A DNA stretch of 47,316 bases from Candidatus Hopanoidivorans cymbastelae (lineage in GTDB: Bacteria; Actinomycetota; Acidimicrobiia; Acidimicrobiales; Hopanoidiivorantaceae), in assembly GCA_028283145.1 (NCBI GenBank), contig JAPYNY010000079.1:1-47316 (forward strand), given 5' to 3'. The translations under genes and the position numbers were made by a program. Below are positions 34,850 through 43,223 of the stretch, piece by piece. The notes beneath the pieces were generated by a model. That model had not been told where the DNA came from. It worked only from the letters and a program-made list of their open reading frames with translations, and did not search any database. Within the stretch, counting starts at the first letter, position 1. The number at the start of each line of letters is the position of its first letter.

Positions 34850-35899
34850 TCAACTGACGAGACTCTTTTGTTCGTCGCTTTCGTCTTCTATGTCTCCAAT
34901 CAGCGATTCCAAAATATCTTCCATAGTGATCAGTCCAACGACCACTCCATTCACTGAGCGCACTAGGGCAATATGTTCGCTTTCCCGCCTCATTCTTACC
35001 AACACATCTTCCAAAAGCTCCCCCGCCGAAACCGAGGGCAACGGGCGCAACAGGGAACTGGGCAGCGGGGAGCTACGCTGAGCTTCTTGGATTCTTAGCA
35101 AATCCTTGGCGTGAACAAAACTTGTGGCATCATCTAGGCTCTGCGCATAGATAGGCAAGCGGGAGTGCCCACTGGACACCAACGTCTGCTCCAACTCGGC
35201 CACCGTAGAATCCCTGCGAGCCGATACCACCTGAGAGCGCTGCACCAGATGGCTGGCCACGGTCTGTTCCCCAAAATCCAAAGCCCCCGTGAGCAGGGCA
35301 TGTTCTATATCGTCTATCGCACCTTGATGTCTGGAACGTTCCAGCATGCTGGCAAGCTCGGCAGGAGTTCTGGAATCGTCAACTTCGGTAGGCGGAGTGA
35401 CGCCCAGCATCCGCACACCCCGGCTGCCAAGCCAATTGATGAAGACAATAATAGGTTTGAAAGCCGCCACGAACAACCTGTGGGGCGGCGCTACCCAGAG
35501 TATCATCTTGACCGGAGTGGCCACGGCCGCATTCTTGGGTATCATCTCCCCCAGCACCATCTGCAACACGACCATCGTGCCCAAAGCTATGGCTCCAGCC
35601 AGTCCATGAGCGATTGAGCCTCCCAGTCCTTCCACCGCATCTTGAAATATGTTGGCAAGAGCCGACTCGGCAATGTATCCCAAAGCCAAAGATGTAATGG
35701 TTATGCCCGTCTGCGCACCGGCAAGTTGGCGTCCTAAGTCGCTGGTTGAGACCAGAGCCAGCCGCGCCCGGCGATTGCCCTCTTCGGCTAAGCGCTCCAG
35801 CGGCGAGCGAGGAGCAGCTACCAGAGCGAATTCAACGGCTACAAAAAATCCGTTCGCAGCTATGAGCAAAGCTGCCAGTATCAACTGGAAGGCTGTCAC
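34850..35899 (-). CDS. CNNM/CorC-type membrane protein with CBS pair (second of two)
   Basis: 349 residues: an N-terminal DUF21/CNNM membrane domain (FQLILAALLIAANGFFVAVE, then GITITSLALGYIAE and the LGEMIPKNAAV block) and a CBS-domain pair (SHLVQRSQVVSARRD to LITMEDILESLIGDIEDE). It lacks the C-terminal CorC_HlyC domain of the paralogue next door. Its start overlaps the stop of that gene by four bases (ATGA), so they form an operon and may heterodimerise. The family exports or regulates Mg2+ or Na+; substrate not proven. Confidence 0.88.
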   Translation of the reverse strand: MTAFQLILAALLIAANGFFVAVEFALVAAPRSPLERLAEEGNRRARLALVSTSDLGRQLAGAQTGITITSLALGYIAESALANIFQDAVEGLGGSIAHGLAGAIALGTMVVLQMVLGEMIPKNAAVATPVKMILWVAPPHRLFVAAFKPIIVFINWLGSRGVRMLGVTPPTEVDDSRTPAELASMLERSRHQGAIDDIEHALLTGALDFGEQTVASHLVQRSQVVSARRDSTVAELEQTLVSSGHSRLPIYAQSLDDATSFVHAKDLLRIQEAQRSSPLPSSLLRPLPSVSAGELLEDVLVRMRRESEHIALVRSVNGVVVGLITMEDILESLIGDIEDESDEQKSLVS

Positions 35900-37290
35900 G
35901 ACAGGCTCCCTGGCCTTGGGGGAGACGGCTGGGCTTGATCGCCCTGGGAAGCGGGGCTTGAAGCAGCACTAGACCCATCCGCTGACTGAATTGAAGTCAA
36001 TGGCGGCCGATACCTGAGCCAGGCAATGCGATAGCCGTCCATCTCAACAATCTCCCAGCGCCAGCCGGCAATGAAAACTATCTCGCCTTCTGAGGGAATT
36101 CGCTCCAGTTCATGCAGCACAAAGCCGGCGATGGTTTCGTAATCACCCGGTGGCATCTCAAAACCCGCTGCCTCCAGAACTTCATCAGCCCTGAGCAAGC
36201 CTGAAATGACATTTCCTGAACTACCAGCTTCGGAGGGCTTGACCTCCTCATCGTATTCATCGACGATCTCGCCCACCAGCTTCTCCACGATGTTCTCAAA
36301 GGTAACGATGCCAGCCATGCCGCCGTGCTCGTCCAACACCACAGCCATCTGAAAGCGCCGCTTTCTCATCTCCCCCAAAAGCGACTGCAGCGCCACGCTG
36401 GGTGGCACCGCAAAGGCCTCGGTGCAGAACTCTTCCACCCGTCTGCTTGAGCGCTCCCCCGGCGGCACTTCAAAAACCGACTTCACGTGCACCAACCCGA
36501 CGATGGCATCCAGATTGAGCGAGCCTTCAGCTTCAGTCACCACAGGAAACCGTGAAAAGCCGGTTTCAAGGGACAGCTCAGCCAAGTCAGCTGCGGTGGC
36601 TGAATGGCCCACCGCTACCACCTCCACCCTAGGGATGAACACGTCAGCGGCTGTCTTGGTGCCAAACCTGAGCGAAGCCATCAGCAACTCCACGTCGGCT
36701 GGGTCGATCGTGCCCCCCTCGCCTGAGGACTTCACCGCATACTCCAAATCCTGCACCGACACAACCGAATCGTGAGGCGTTGAGGGCGACAGGCCAAAAA
36801 CCTTCACGGCTTTTTCAGACAAATTGTTGAGCAGCGACGTCACAGGGCCCACCACGGTTGAAAAAACACGCATGGCGGGGCCTAGAAGCGAAGCGGTGCG
36901 CAACGGCTGCCCGATGGCATAAAGCTTGGGGATCTGCTCGCCAAACACCAAATGAGCTGTCGTAGCTATGGCCAATGACAAGATGATGGCCGCTCCGTGA
37001 GATAAATTTTCGCCGAACAGCGGCTCAATCACAGGCTCAAACAACTGCACCAAGATAGGTTCAACGACGAAGCCCAACAGCAGTGCCGACAGAGTTATGC
37101 CAAACTGCGCCGTGGAAAGATAGAAAGTGAGGCGGTCAAAAAGTCCGTTGATCAGCCGGACTCGGCGAGGGCGCTTCAAAGTTTCCAGCTGGGAGCGGTC
37201 CAAAGCCAGCAGCGAAAATTCGGATGCCACGAAGAAGGCGTTGGCCGCAATCAGCGCCAAGGCAATGAACATGCCAGCAACAGGATTCAT
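35896..37290 (-). CDS. CNNM/CorC-type membrane protein with CBS pair and CorC domain
   Basis: 464 residues: DUF21 domain (FIALALIAANAFFVASEFSL, GITLSALLLGFVVEP, FGEQIPKLYAI), CBS pair (FIPRVEVVAVGHSA to GIVTFENIVEKLVGEIVDEY) and a C-terminal CorC_HlyC domain (LLRADEVLEAAGFEMPPGDY, TIAGFVLHELERIPSEGE). It is the full-length form of the pair. Starts at ATG 37290, with a 132-base AT-rich gap divergent to the ABC exporter. A role in magnesium or cobalt efflux and resistance is inferred from the family. Confidence 0.9.
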   Translation of the reverse strand: MNPVAGMFIALALIAANAFFVASEFSLLALDRSQLETLKRPRRVRLINGLFDRLTFYLSTAQFGITLSALLLGFVVEPILVQLFEPVIEPLFGENLSHGAAIILSLAIATTAHLVFGEQIPKLYAIGQPLRTASLLGPAMRVFSTVVGPVTSLLNNLSEKAVKVFGLSPSTPHDSVVSVQDLEYAVKSSGEGGTIDPADVELLMASLRFGTKTAADVFIPRVEVVAVGHSATAADLAELSLETGFSRFPVVTEAEGSLNLDAIVGLVHVKSVFEVPPGERSSRRVEEFCTEAFAVPPSVALQSLLGEMRKRRFQMAVVLDEHGGMAGIVTFENIVEKLVGEIVDEYDEEVKPSEAGSSGNVISGLLRADEVLEAAGFEMPPGDYETIAGFVLHELERIPSEGEIVFIAGWRWEIVEMDGYRIAWLRYRPPLTSIQSADGSSAASSPASQGDQAQPSPPRPGSLS

Positions 37291-37422
37291 ACGTTAGATG
37301 CCAGAAACTTTAAATCCTAAGATGCCAAGTTAAACTCAAAATATTGCTTGTTTCAATCTTCATCAATAGGCAAAACCTAAACTAAATCTAGCCAAATTTG
37401 TCAAAAACATTGCGCATCAACC

Positions 37423-39579
37423 TTGTCAGACCTTAAAAATAGCGAACTCAGCGATGTCGGGTTGGCCAGCAGGAATTCGTCAGTTCCGCACACTGCCGAA
37501 ACTCAAAACTCGCAGACGCCGGACGCCCAGGACTCAGCCTTCCAGGAGCCAGCCCCCAGCGCAAACGCTAACCGATACGAACCCGTAACAGCCGTCAGGC
37601 GGTTCCCTCCGCCGGTAGCTGATATCCATCCCGACCGCTCGCTGGGCTGGCTGAAACGCCTGTGGCCGCTGGTAGCTGCTCACAAGCCCTTAGTTGTCAT
37701 AGGCGTTATTGGAGGCTTGGTTGGGCTCGGCACTCAAGTGGCTGTTCCTCTGGCAGCCCGCCAAGCCATTGACGTAGCCGAAGCGGCCGCATCTGGTTCT
37801 TTAGCTTTTTGGATTTGGATGCTGGGGGCGTTGGGAGTGGCCCGAATCATCTTCAGCATCGCCTACCGATACTCCCTGTTCAAACTGGCTTTCCGCATTG
37901 ACACCGAACTTCGGATTTTGATTTACAACCATCTGGGCAGGCTGTCCTTTTCCTACTATGACCGCACGCAGTCGGGCGATGTCATCTCACGGGCCAACAG
38001 CGACATCCGCTCCATTCAAATCTTCTTTTCCTTTGCGCCGATTGCTGTGATTGCCATCTTGTCGTTTGTCTTTTCCTTCACCGCCATGCTGTTGATCCAC
38101 GTGCCGCTGGCCTTGGTAGCCATGAGCACGCTGCCTTGGGTGCACTACTTCGGGATGCGTTTCCGCCGCGTGGTGTTTCCGCTGTCTTGGATTGCTCAGG
38201 CTCGCATGGCGGAAGTGGCTGCCATCGTGGACGAAAACGTCAACGGAACTCGCGTGGTGAAATCCTTTGCCGCCGAAAAACAGCAAATTCGCATCTTGTC
38301 CAAGTCGGCTCAGCGGCTGCAGTGGGCTGCTACCGCTACCGCTGAAGCCAGAGCCCGCTTCAACCCCCTGATTGAGGCTCTGCCACGCATTTCCATGGCG
38401 CTGATGCTGCTGTACGGCGGCTGGCTGGTGATCGAAGACCAGACCACTGTCGGTACTTTATTTGCCTTCATGGCTTATGTGCTTATGTTGCAGATGCCGT
38501 TCAGGTTGGTGGGATTTTTGCTGACGCAGGGCCAGCGGGCCGCCGCTTCCGCCAAGCGCATATATGAAGTGCTGGATGAACAGCCCGAGGTGGTGGAGGC
38601 GCCTGATGCGCAGACACTCGAGCAATGCGACGGAGAGCTACGTTTCGAGGATGTCTGGTTTGCCTATCCGCAATACCCTAAGGCAGATGAAGACTTGGAG
38701 GCAGATGAAGCCCCGGAAACCACCGAACCCAGCCAGAACGGCCAGGGTAGCCAGAACGGCCAGGCCGGCCAGGGCAGACAAGCCAGCCAGGATGTGCTGC
38801 GGGGCTTCAACCTGCACGTCAAGCCAGGAGAGACAGTTGCCCTAGTGGGCGCAACCGGCAGCGGCAAATCCACTATCGCCCGACTGCTGGCTCGCTTTTA
38901 CGACATTGACCGCGGGGCCGTCTTGGTGGACAGCCAGGATGTGCGCGACCTGCAGGTTGCCAGTTTGCGCCATCACGTGGGCATGGTTTTTGACGAGCCA
39001 TTCCTGTTTTCCGAATCGCTAGCCGACAATATTGCCTACGGGCGCCCTGACGCCAGCCAGCCAGACATTCAAGCAGCTGCCAAAGCAGCTCAGGCACACG
39101 ACTTCATCCAAGCTTTGCCCAAGGGATATGACACTGTGGTAGGAGAAAGGGGCTATACCTTGTCTGGCGGGCAGCGCCAGCGGGTTGCCTTGGCTAGAAC
39201 TCTGCTGGAGCGACCCCAAATCCTGATCTTGGATGATGCCACAAGTGCTGTGGACGTCCATGTTGAGGCGCAAATTCACTCCGCTCTCAAACAGCAGCTA
39301 AAGGGGCGCACCACTATCCTCATTTCGCACAGGCTCTCTACTATTGCCTTGGCCGACAGGGTTGTGCTGCTGCGCGACGGGAAAGTCTCAGCGGAGGGAA
39401 CCCATGAGGAGTTGCTTGAGTCGGAGCCGTATTATGCTCAGGTGCTGACAGATACTTCGGCTGACTCCAACGCCGCCGGGGCTGCCATCACCGTTGCCGC
39501 CGCCGCCAACACCGCCGCCGCTGCTACCACCGCCACGCCCGCTCAGATGCCAGCAACCCCGCTTGAAGGGCCAGCCTAA
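37423..39579 (+). CDS. ABC exporter half with degenerate catalytic site (subunit A)
   Basis: 718 residues from a TTG start: an unstructured head, a six-helix ABC exporter membrane domain (~95-400) and a nucleotide-binding domain. Walker A is GATGSGKST (~476), the signature LSGGQRQR (~580) is canonical, but Walker B is ILDDATSA, with Asp where the catalytic Glu should be, and the Q-loop position reads FDEPF. This is the usual degenerate partner of a heterodimeric exporter. A linker made of an 18-base repeat (SQNGQG) and an Ala/Thr-rich tail are additions. The next gene is the partner. Substrate unknown; drug or lipid export is common for the family. Confidence 0.9.
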   Translation: MSDLKNSELSDVGLASRNSSVPHTAETQNSQTPDAQDSAFQEPAPSANANRYEPVTAVRRFPPPVADIHPDRSLGWLKRLWPLVAAHKPLVVIGVIGGLVGLGTQVAVPLAARQAIDVAEAAASGSLAFWIWMLGALGVARIIFSIAYRYSLFKLAFRIDTELRILIYNHLGRLSFSYYDRTQSGDVISRANSDIRSIQIFFSFAPIAVIAILSFVFSFTAMLLIHVPLALVAMSTLPWVHYFGMRFRRVVFPLSWIAQARMAEVAAIVDENVNGTRVVKSFAAEKQQIRILSKSAQRLQWAATATAEARARFNPLIEALPRISMALMLLYGGWLVIEDQTTVGTLFAFMAYVLMLQMPFRLVGFLLTQGQRAAASAKRIYEVLDEQPEVVEAPDAQTLEQCDGELRFEDVWFAYPQYPKADEDLEADEAPETTEPSQNGQGSQNGQAGQGRQASQDVLRGFNLHVKPGETVALVGATGSGKSTIARLLARFYDIDRGAVLVDSQDVRDLQVASLRHHVGMVFDEPFLFSESLADNIAYGRPDASQPDIQAAAKAAQAHDFIQALPKGYDTVVGERGYTLSGGQRQRVALARTLLERPQILILDDATSAVDVHVEAQIHSALKQQLKGRTTILISHRLSTIALADRVVLLRDGKVSAEGTHEELLESEPYYAQVLTDTSADSNAAGAAITVAAAANTAAAATTATPAQMPATPLEGPA
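38731..38784 (+). repeat. 18-base tandem repeat inside the ABC exporter gene
   Basis: Units at 38731-38748, 38749-38766 and the more diverged 38767-38784 encode SQNGQG-like hexapeptides in the nucleotide-binding domain, between its first strand and Walker A. The first two differ in only two bases, so duplication is recent. Confidence 0.8.
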
Positions 39580-39598
39580 TGGGCAAAGGGGCAGTGTA

Positions 39599-41641
39599 AT
39601 GGGTTTCGGAGGCGGACATTTCTGGGGTGGCGGGCCCTCCTCGGCGCAGTCCAATACTGCTGCGGGGCTGCCATTTTCAGGCATCCCGGTGGAAATGGCC
39701 GACAGGGCCAAAAAACTCCTGGAAGACGAGCCCGAGCATCCAGAGCCGGAGGTTGAATTCTCACATCGCCCACCCAAAGAGCATTCTCTAACGCTGCGAA
39801 GTTTCCTGTCACCTTTCAAAGCCCAGATCGGCCTGGTCACATTCCTGGTTGTGCTGGAGACACTGGCCATCCAGTCTGGGCCACTGCTTATCCAGTTGGG
39901 CATTGACCAGGGCGTAAAGACCGGTCAATTCAGCCGAGTGGTCTGGATTGCGGTGATTTTCCTGATTTTGGTTGTGGTGCAAGTGATAGCTGGGTTTGCC
40001 AGAATCGCCTTTGCTGGACGTTTGGGAGAACGGCTGATGTACAAGCTGCGGGTGCGCATCTTTTCACATCTTCAACGCCTGTCTTTAGACTTTTACACCA
40101 AGGAAAAAGCTGGCGTGCTGATGACGCGCATGACCAGCGACATCGAAACCCTCACAGTATTGTTCCAAGAGGGCCTGGTCAGCATCGCCGTTCAATCGCT
40201 GACTTTGATCGTGATCACAACGGTGCTGTTCATCTACAATCCCGTGCTGGCCGCGGTTACCGTCTTTGTGGTGATTCCCTTCACCTTCGCGCTGTCGGTG
40301 TGGTTCAGGCGGCGCTCAGACATCGGCTACACCCGTGTGCGCGACCGCATTGCTGCCGTGCTGAGCAACCTTCAGGAAAATCTTTCGGGCATCAGAGTCA
40401 TCTCCGCTCATAACCGCCACAGGCACAACAGCATCGTGCACCGCAATGTCGTGGGCGACCACGAAGAAGCCAACCTGGATACCGCTCGCGTCAATACTGT
40501 CTATGGCTCGGTTACTGAGGGGGTGGGCATCATCGGGCAAGCTATCGTGCTTTGGGTGGGCGGTTGGATGGTGTCAAACGGCGACTTGACAGTTGGGGAG
40601 TTGACCGCCTTCGCCCTATATCTGACAGCTTTTTTCGCCCCTATCCAGACCATTGTCCAGCTTTACAACACCTATCAGCAAGGCCAGGCTTCGCTCAAGA
40701 AACTGCGTGGCTTCTTGGAAGTGGAACCAAGCGTGCTGGAAGCCGAAGATGCGGCTGAGCTTGCCGCCATAGAAGGACACATTTCGCTGCGACACGTAAA
40801 CTTTGGCTACCAGGCCGATGAGCCTGTGCTGACTGATGTCAACTTGGAGATTCCCGCCGGTGAGAGCTTGTCAATTGTGGGCCCGACAGGGGCTGGCAAA
40901 TCTACAGTCGCCAAACTTATCTGTCGCTTTTATGACCCCCAAGAAGGCGAAGTCAGTATTGACGGCGTTGATGTGCGTGAAGTTTCGCTGGAGTCTTTGC
41001 GCAAGCAACTTGGAGTTGTGCCCCAGGAGCCATTCTTGTTCAACGGCACAATCGGCGAAAATGTGGCTTTCTCCAACCCCGACGCTTCAGAAGAAGACAT
41101 CTGGCAGGCTTGCCAAGCCGTGGGGCTGGACGCACTGATCCAACGTCTTCCCGAAGGCTTGGACACGCCATGCCACGAAAGAGGCGTGTCGCTGTCTTCA
41201 GGTGAACGGCAACTGCTGGCTTTAGCTAGAGCCTTTCTGGCGCAACCACGTGTGCTGGTGCTGGATGAAGCCACTTCGAATCTGGATTCACATTCTGAAA
41301 AGAAAGTGGAAGAGGCACTGGATGTCATCCTGGAAGGACGCACAGCCGTCATCATCGCTCACCGACTGACAACTGCCATGCGCGCCGACAGGATTGCGGT
41401 GGTAGATGACGGGCGCATAGTTGAAGTCGGCAGCCACCAGGAACTGCTGCAGCTGGGGGGACATTACGCTGCCATGCACCAGCGACACGCAATCAGTGCC
41501 AGCCTTAACGGAGCCGCCGCTGACAGGGCTGCCGATGCCGGCCAGAACGGTGCCAGTGCTGACGCGGGTGCAACCGCCGGGCAAAACGGCTCAGCAGCCG
41601 ACCAACTTGTCACAGCACCTACTCAGACAAGTGGCAGTTAA
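39599..41641 (+). CDS. ABC exporter half with canonical catalytic Glu (subunit B)
   Basis: 680 residues from ATG 39599, behind AAAGGGG; an open frame extends to 39494 inside the previous gene but encodes a Pro-rich artefact. Six-helix membrane domain (~65-365), then an NBD with Walker A GPTGAGKST (~428), Q-loop VPQEPFLFNGT, signature LSSGERQ (~531, weaker than LSGGQ) and Walker B VLDEATSNLD with catalytic Glu. Its NBD provides the working Walker B and the weaker signature, complementing subunit A. The tail repeats an AGQNG motif. It overlaps the next ATPase gene by 11 bases. Confidence 0.92.
   Translation: MGFGGGHFWGGGPSSAQSNTAAGLPFSGIPVEMADRAKKLLEDEPEHPEPEVEFSHRPPKEHSLTLRSFLSPFKAQIGLVTFLVVLETLAIQSGPLLIQLGIDQGVKTGQFSRVVWIAVIFLILVVVQVIAGFARIAFAGRLGERLMYKLRVRIFSHLQRLSLDFYTKEKAGVLMTRMTSDIETLTVLFQEGLVSIAVQSLTLIVITTVLFIYNPVLAAVTVFVVIPFTFALSVWFRRRSDIGYTRVRDRIAAVLSNLQENLSGIRVISAHNRHRHNSIVHRNVVGDHEEANLDTARVNTVYGSVTEGVGIIGQAIVLWVGGWMVSNGDLTVGELTAFALYLTAFFAPIQTIVQLYNTYQQGQASLKKLRGFLEVEPSVLEAEDAAELAAIEGHISLRHVNFGYQADEPVLTDVNLEIPAGESLSIVGPTGAGKSTVAKLICRFYDPQEGEVSIDGVDVREVSLESLRKQLGVVPQEPFLFNGTIGENVAFSNPDASEEDIWQACQAVGLDALIQRLPEGLDTPCHERGVSLSSGERQLLALARAFLAQPRVLVLDEATSNLDSHSEKKVEEALDVILEGRTAVIIAHRLTTAMRADRIAVVDDGRIVEVGSHQELLQLGGHYAAMHQRHAISASLNGAAADRAADAGQNGASADAGATAGQNGSAADQLVTAPTQTSGS
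41515..41600 (+). repeat. Degenerate repeat in the tail of ABC subunit B
   Basis: Two related segments encode D-A-G-Q-N-G-A-S-A and T-A-G-Q-N-G-S-A-A in an Ala/Gly/Asp-rich tail. QNG also recurs in the linker repeat of subunit A, suggesting the same kind of sequence is expanded in both. Confidence 0.5.
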
Positions 41642-42440
41642 TCTGCAAGCTGTCACCGTAAGGCGGGGGGAGAAAATCCTCCTGAATGAGATCACCTGGG
41701 AAGTTTCAGTTGGGGAACGCTGGGCGATTCTGGGGGCCAACGGCGCCGGCAAGACAACTTTGCTGAAAGTGATCTACGGGGAGTTTTTCCCCACCACCGG
41801 CACTGCCAGCATTTTGGGACACCGACTGGGACATGTGGACTTGAGAAAGCTGCGCCAATCCATCGGTCTGACCGGTGCCTTTTTGGAGGCCAGTTTTCGC
41901 CCCGAGATTTCTGCTGCAGAAGCTGTCATGTCAGCCAAGCATGCAGCCAGGGAAACCTGGTGGCACAGATATTCCAAAGCTGACGAAAGCAAAGCACAGG
42001 AGTTGCTGGGCTTGGTGGGCTGCGGGCATCTTGCGGCTGCCAGCTTGGGAGACTGCTCTTCGGGAGAACGTCAACGGATCTTGCTTGCCAGAGCGCTTAT
42101 GCCCCAGCCCCAGCTTTTGATTTTAGATGAACCCATGGCCAACTTGGATGTGGCCGGGCGCGAGCAGTTGTTAGGAGTCTTGGCCGCTGAAAGCAACTCA
42201 GGCAATGCTGGAGCGAGCATTTACAGCGCCAACCCGAATTTGACCTCCCTGCTGGTAACCCACCACACCGAAGAAATCCCCTCCAGCACAACCCACCTGC
42301 TTTTGCTGAAGGATGGTCGGACAATTGCCTCAGGCAAGATAGACCAGGTGTTTACGCAGGAAAATCTCAGCCTATGCTTTGGGTTGAAACTTAGCTTGGA
42401 GCACAGCCAAGGTCGCTGGCGCTGCTGGGCAACTGTCTGA
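41631..42440 (+). CDS. Soluble ABC ATPase
   Basis: About 269 residues from GTG 41631, overlapping the stop of the exporter gene; a longer frame from 41421 lies inside that gene. No membrane segments. Walker A is GANGAGKTT, the signature CSSGERQR, Walker B LLILDEPMANLD and the switch His is in VTHHTEEI. The RLGHVDLRKLRQSIGLTGAF stretch marks the stand-alone actinobacterial ATPase group. It may energise another transporter or act alone; translational coupling to the exporter suggests a joint role. It is the last gene before a convergent boundary. Confidence 0.85.
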   Translation: MAVNLQAVTVRRGEKILLNEITWEVSVGERWAILGANGAGKTTLLKVIYGEFFPTTGTASILGHRLGHVDLRKLRQSIGLTGAFLEASFRPEISAAEAVMSAKHAARETWWHRYSKADESKAQELLGLVGCGHLAAASLGDCSSGERQRILLARALMPQPQLLILDEPMANLDVAGREQLLGVLAAESNSGNAGASIYSANPNLTSLLVTHHTEEIPSSTTHLLLLKDGRTIASGKIDQVFTQENLSLCFGLKLSLEHSQGRWRCWATV

Positions 42441-42481
42441 GGCGCAAAACTGTCTGATACTGGGGCATTGCGGACACTAAG

Positions 42482-42532
42482 GACTGCGCAAGCACCAAGA
42501 CTGCACAAACACCAGCGCCGCGCAAGCACCAA
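42482..42532. repeat. 17-base tandem repeat, three copies, between convergent genes
   Basis: Copies at 42482-42498, 42499-42515 and 42516-42532 share GCGCAAGCACCAA-type cores. They fill most of the gap between the ABC ATPase stop and the thiN stop (42535). The unit is not a multiple of three, in contrast to the repeats inside genes. Confidence 0.85.
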
Positions 42533-42534
42533 GG

Positions 42535-43176
42535 CTACACCAGACGGCCTTCGTGCTCATGAACCACCACCAAAGTGCCCGACTTCACTCTCACGCTAGC
42601 TTGGTAGCCCATCAGTTCATTGCTCACCCCACGGCTGGAACCTAGCTTTAGAGTGTCGGAGTTGAGTTCCCAGCGCAAGCCTCTGGTAATGACACCTTCC
42701 GCATCTCCTCCCCAAGGAATAAGCGAAACATACTGCCCCGCCAAGCCTTCCAGCATTATCCGCTGTTTCGCTACATGAACTATGGCTGTGCCCATCTGTG
42801 CCACGACCTGAACTTCTTTCGGCAAGGCAGCCAGCATATCCACATTGGACAAAAAGTGATCCAGGCGACCGCCGTGCCCGCCAATCATGGCAATGCTGGT
42901 GGCTCCGTGCTCCAGCGCTGCTTCAAAAGCCAACTCCAAATCTGTGGCATCCTTGTCGGCTTCAAATTTGCGGATCTCAGCACCCGTTCTTTCAGCGTGG
43001 CCGATGGCGCTGAGCGGAGTTGAGTCCAAGTCGCCGACCAGCAGGTTCACTTTGACTCCATGGGCTTGGGCCAGCAACAGCCCCGCGTCGGCGGCGATCA
43101 CATAGTCGGGCGGCGTCGGCAACATCCGGGAGATGAGAGGCAAGCGATCCCCATTGGCAAAAACCCAAACTTTCAC
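42535..43176 (-). CDS. thiN: Thiamine pyrophosphokinase
   Basis: 213 residues that convert thiamine and ATP to thiamine diphosphate in the cytoplasm. Typical motifs: GDLDS (~49), KDATDLELAFEAA, and the substrate-binding GGHGGRLDHFLSN. The C-terminal beta domain covers ~140-213. Lies alone on the minus strand, convergent with the ABC genes and divergent from ddl. No thiamine riboswitch is visible in the 47-base gap upstream. Confidence 0.9.
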   Translation of the reverse strand: MKVWVFANGDRLPLISRMLPTPPDYVIAADAGLLLAQAHGVKVNLLVGDLDSTPLSAIGHAERTGAEIRKFEADKDATDLELAFEAALEHGATSIAMIGGHGGRLDHFLSNVDMLAALPKEVQVVAQMGTAIVHVAKQRIMLEGLAGQYVSLIPWGGDAEGVITRGLRWELNSDTLKLGSSRGVSNELMGYQASVRVKSGTLVVVHEHEGRLV

Positions 43177-43223
43177 TTATGCCATATTAACACCAGCATC
43201 GCGGCGCCAGCCAAAACCCGCTA

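Noticed and set aside
39494-39598. Extended N-terminus for ABC subunit B
   Set aside because: The extension is a Pro-rich translation of the Ala-rich tail of the previous gene in another frame; ATG 39599 has AAAGGGG upstream.
41421-41630. Extended N-terminus for the soluble ABC ATPase
   Set aside because: It lies inside the exporter gene in another frame and does not look like a protein domain; GTG 41631 fits the usual ATPase start.
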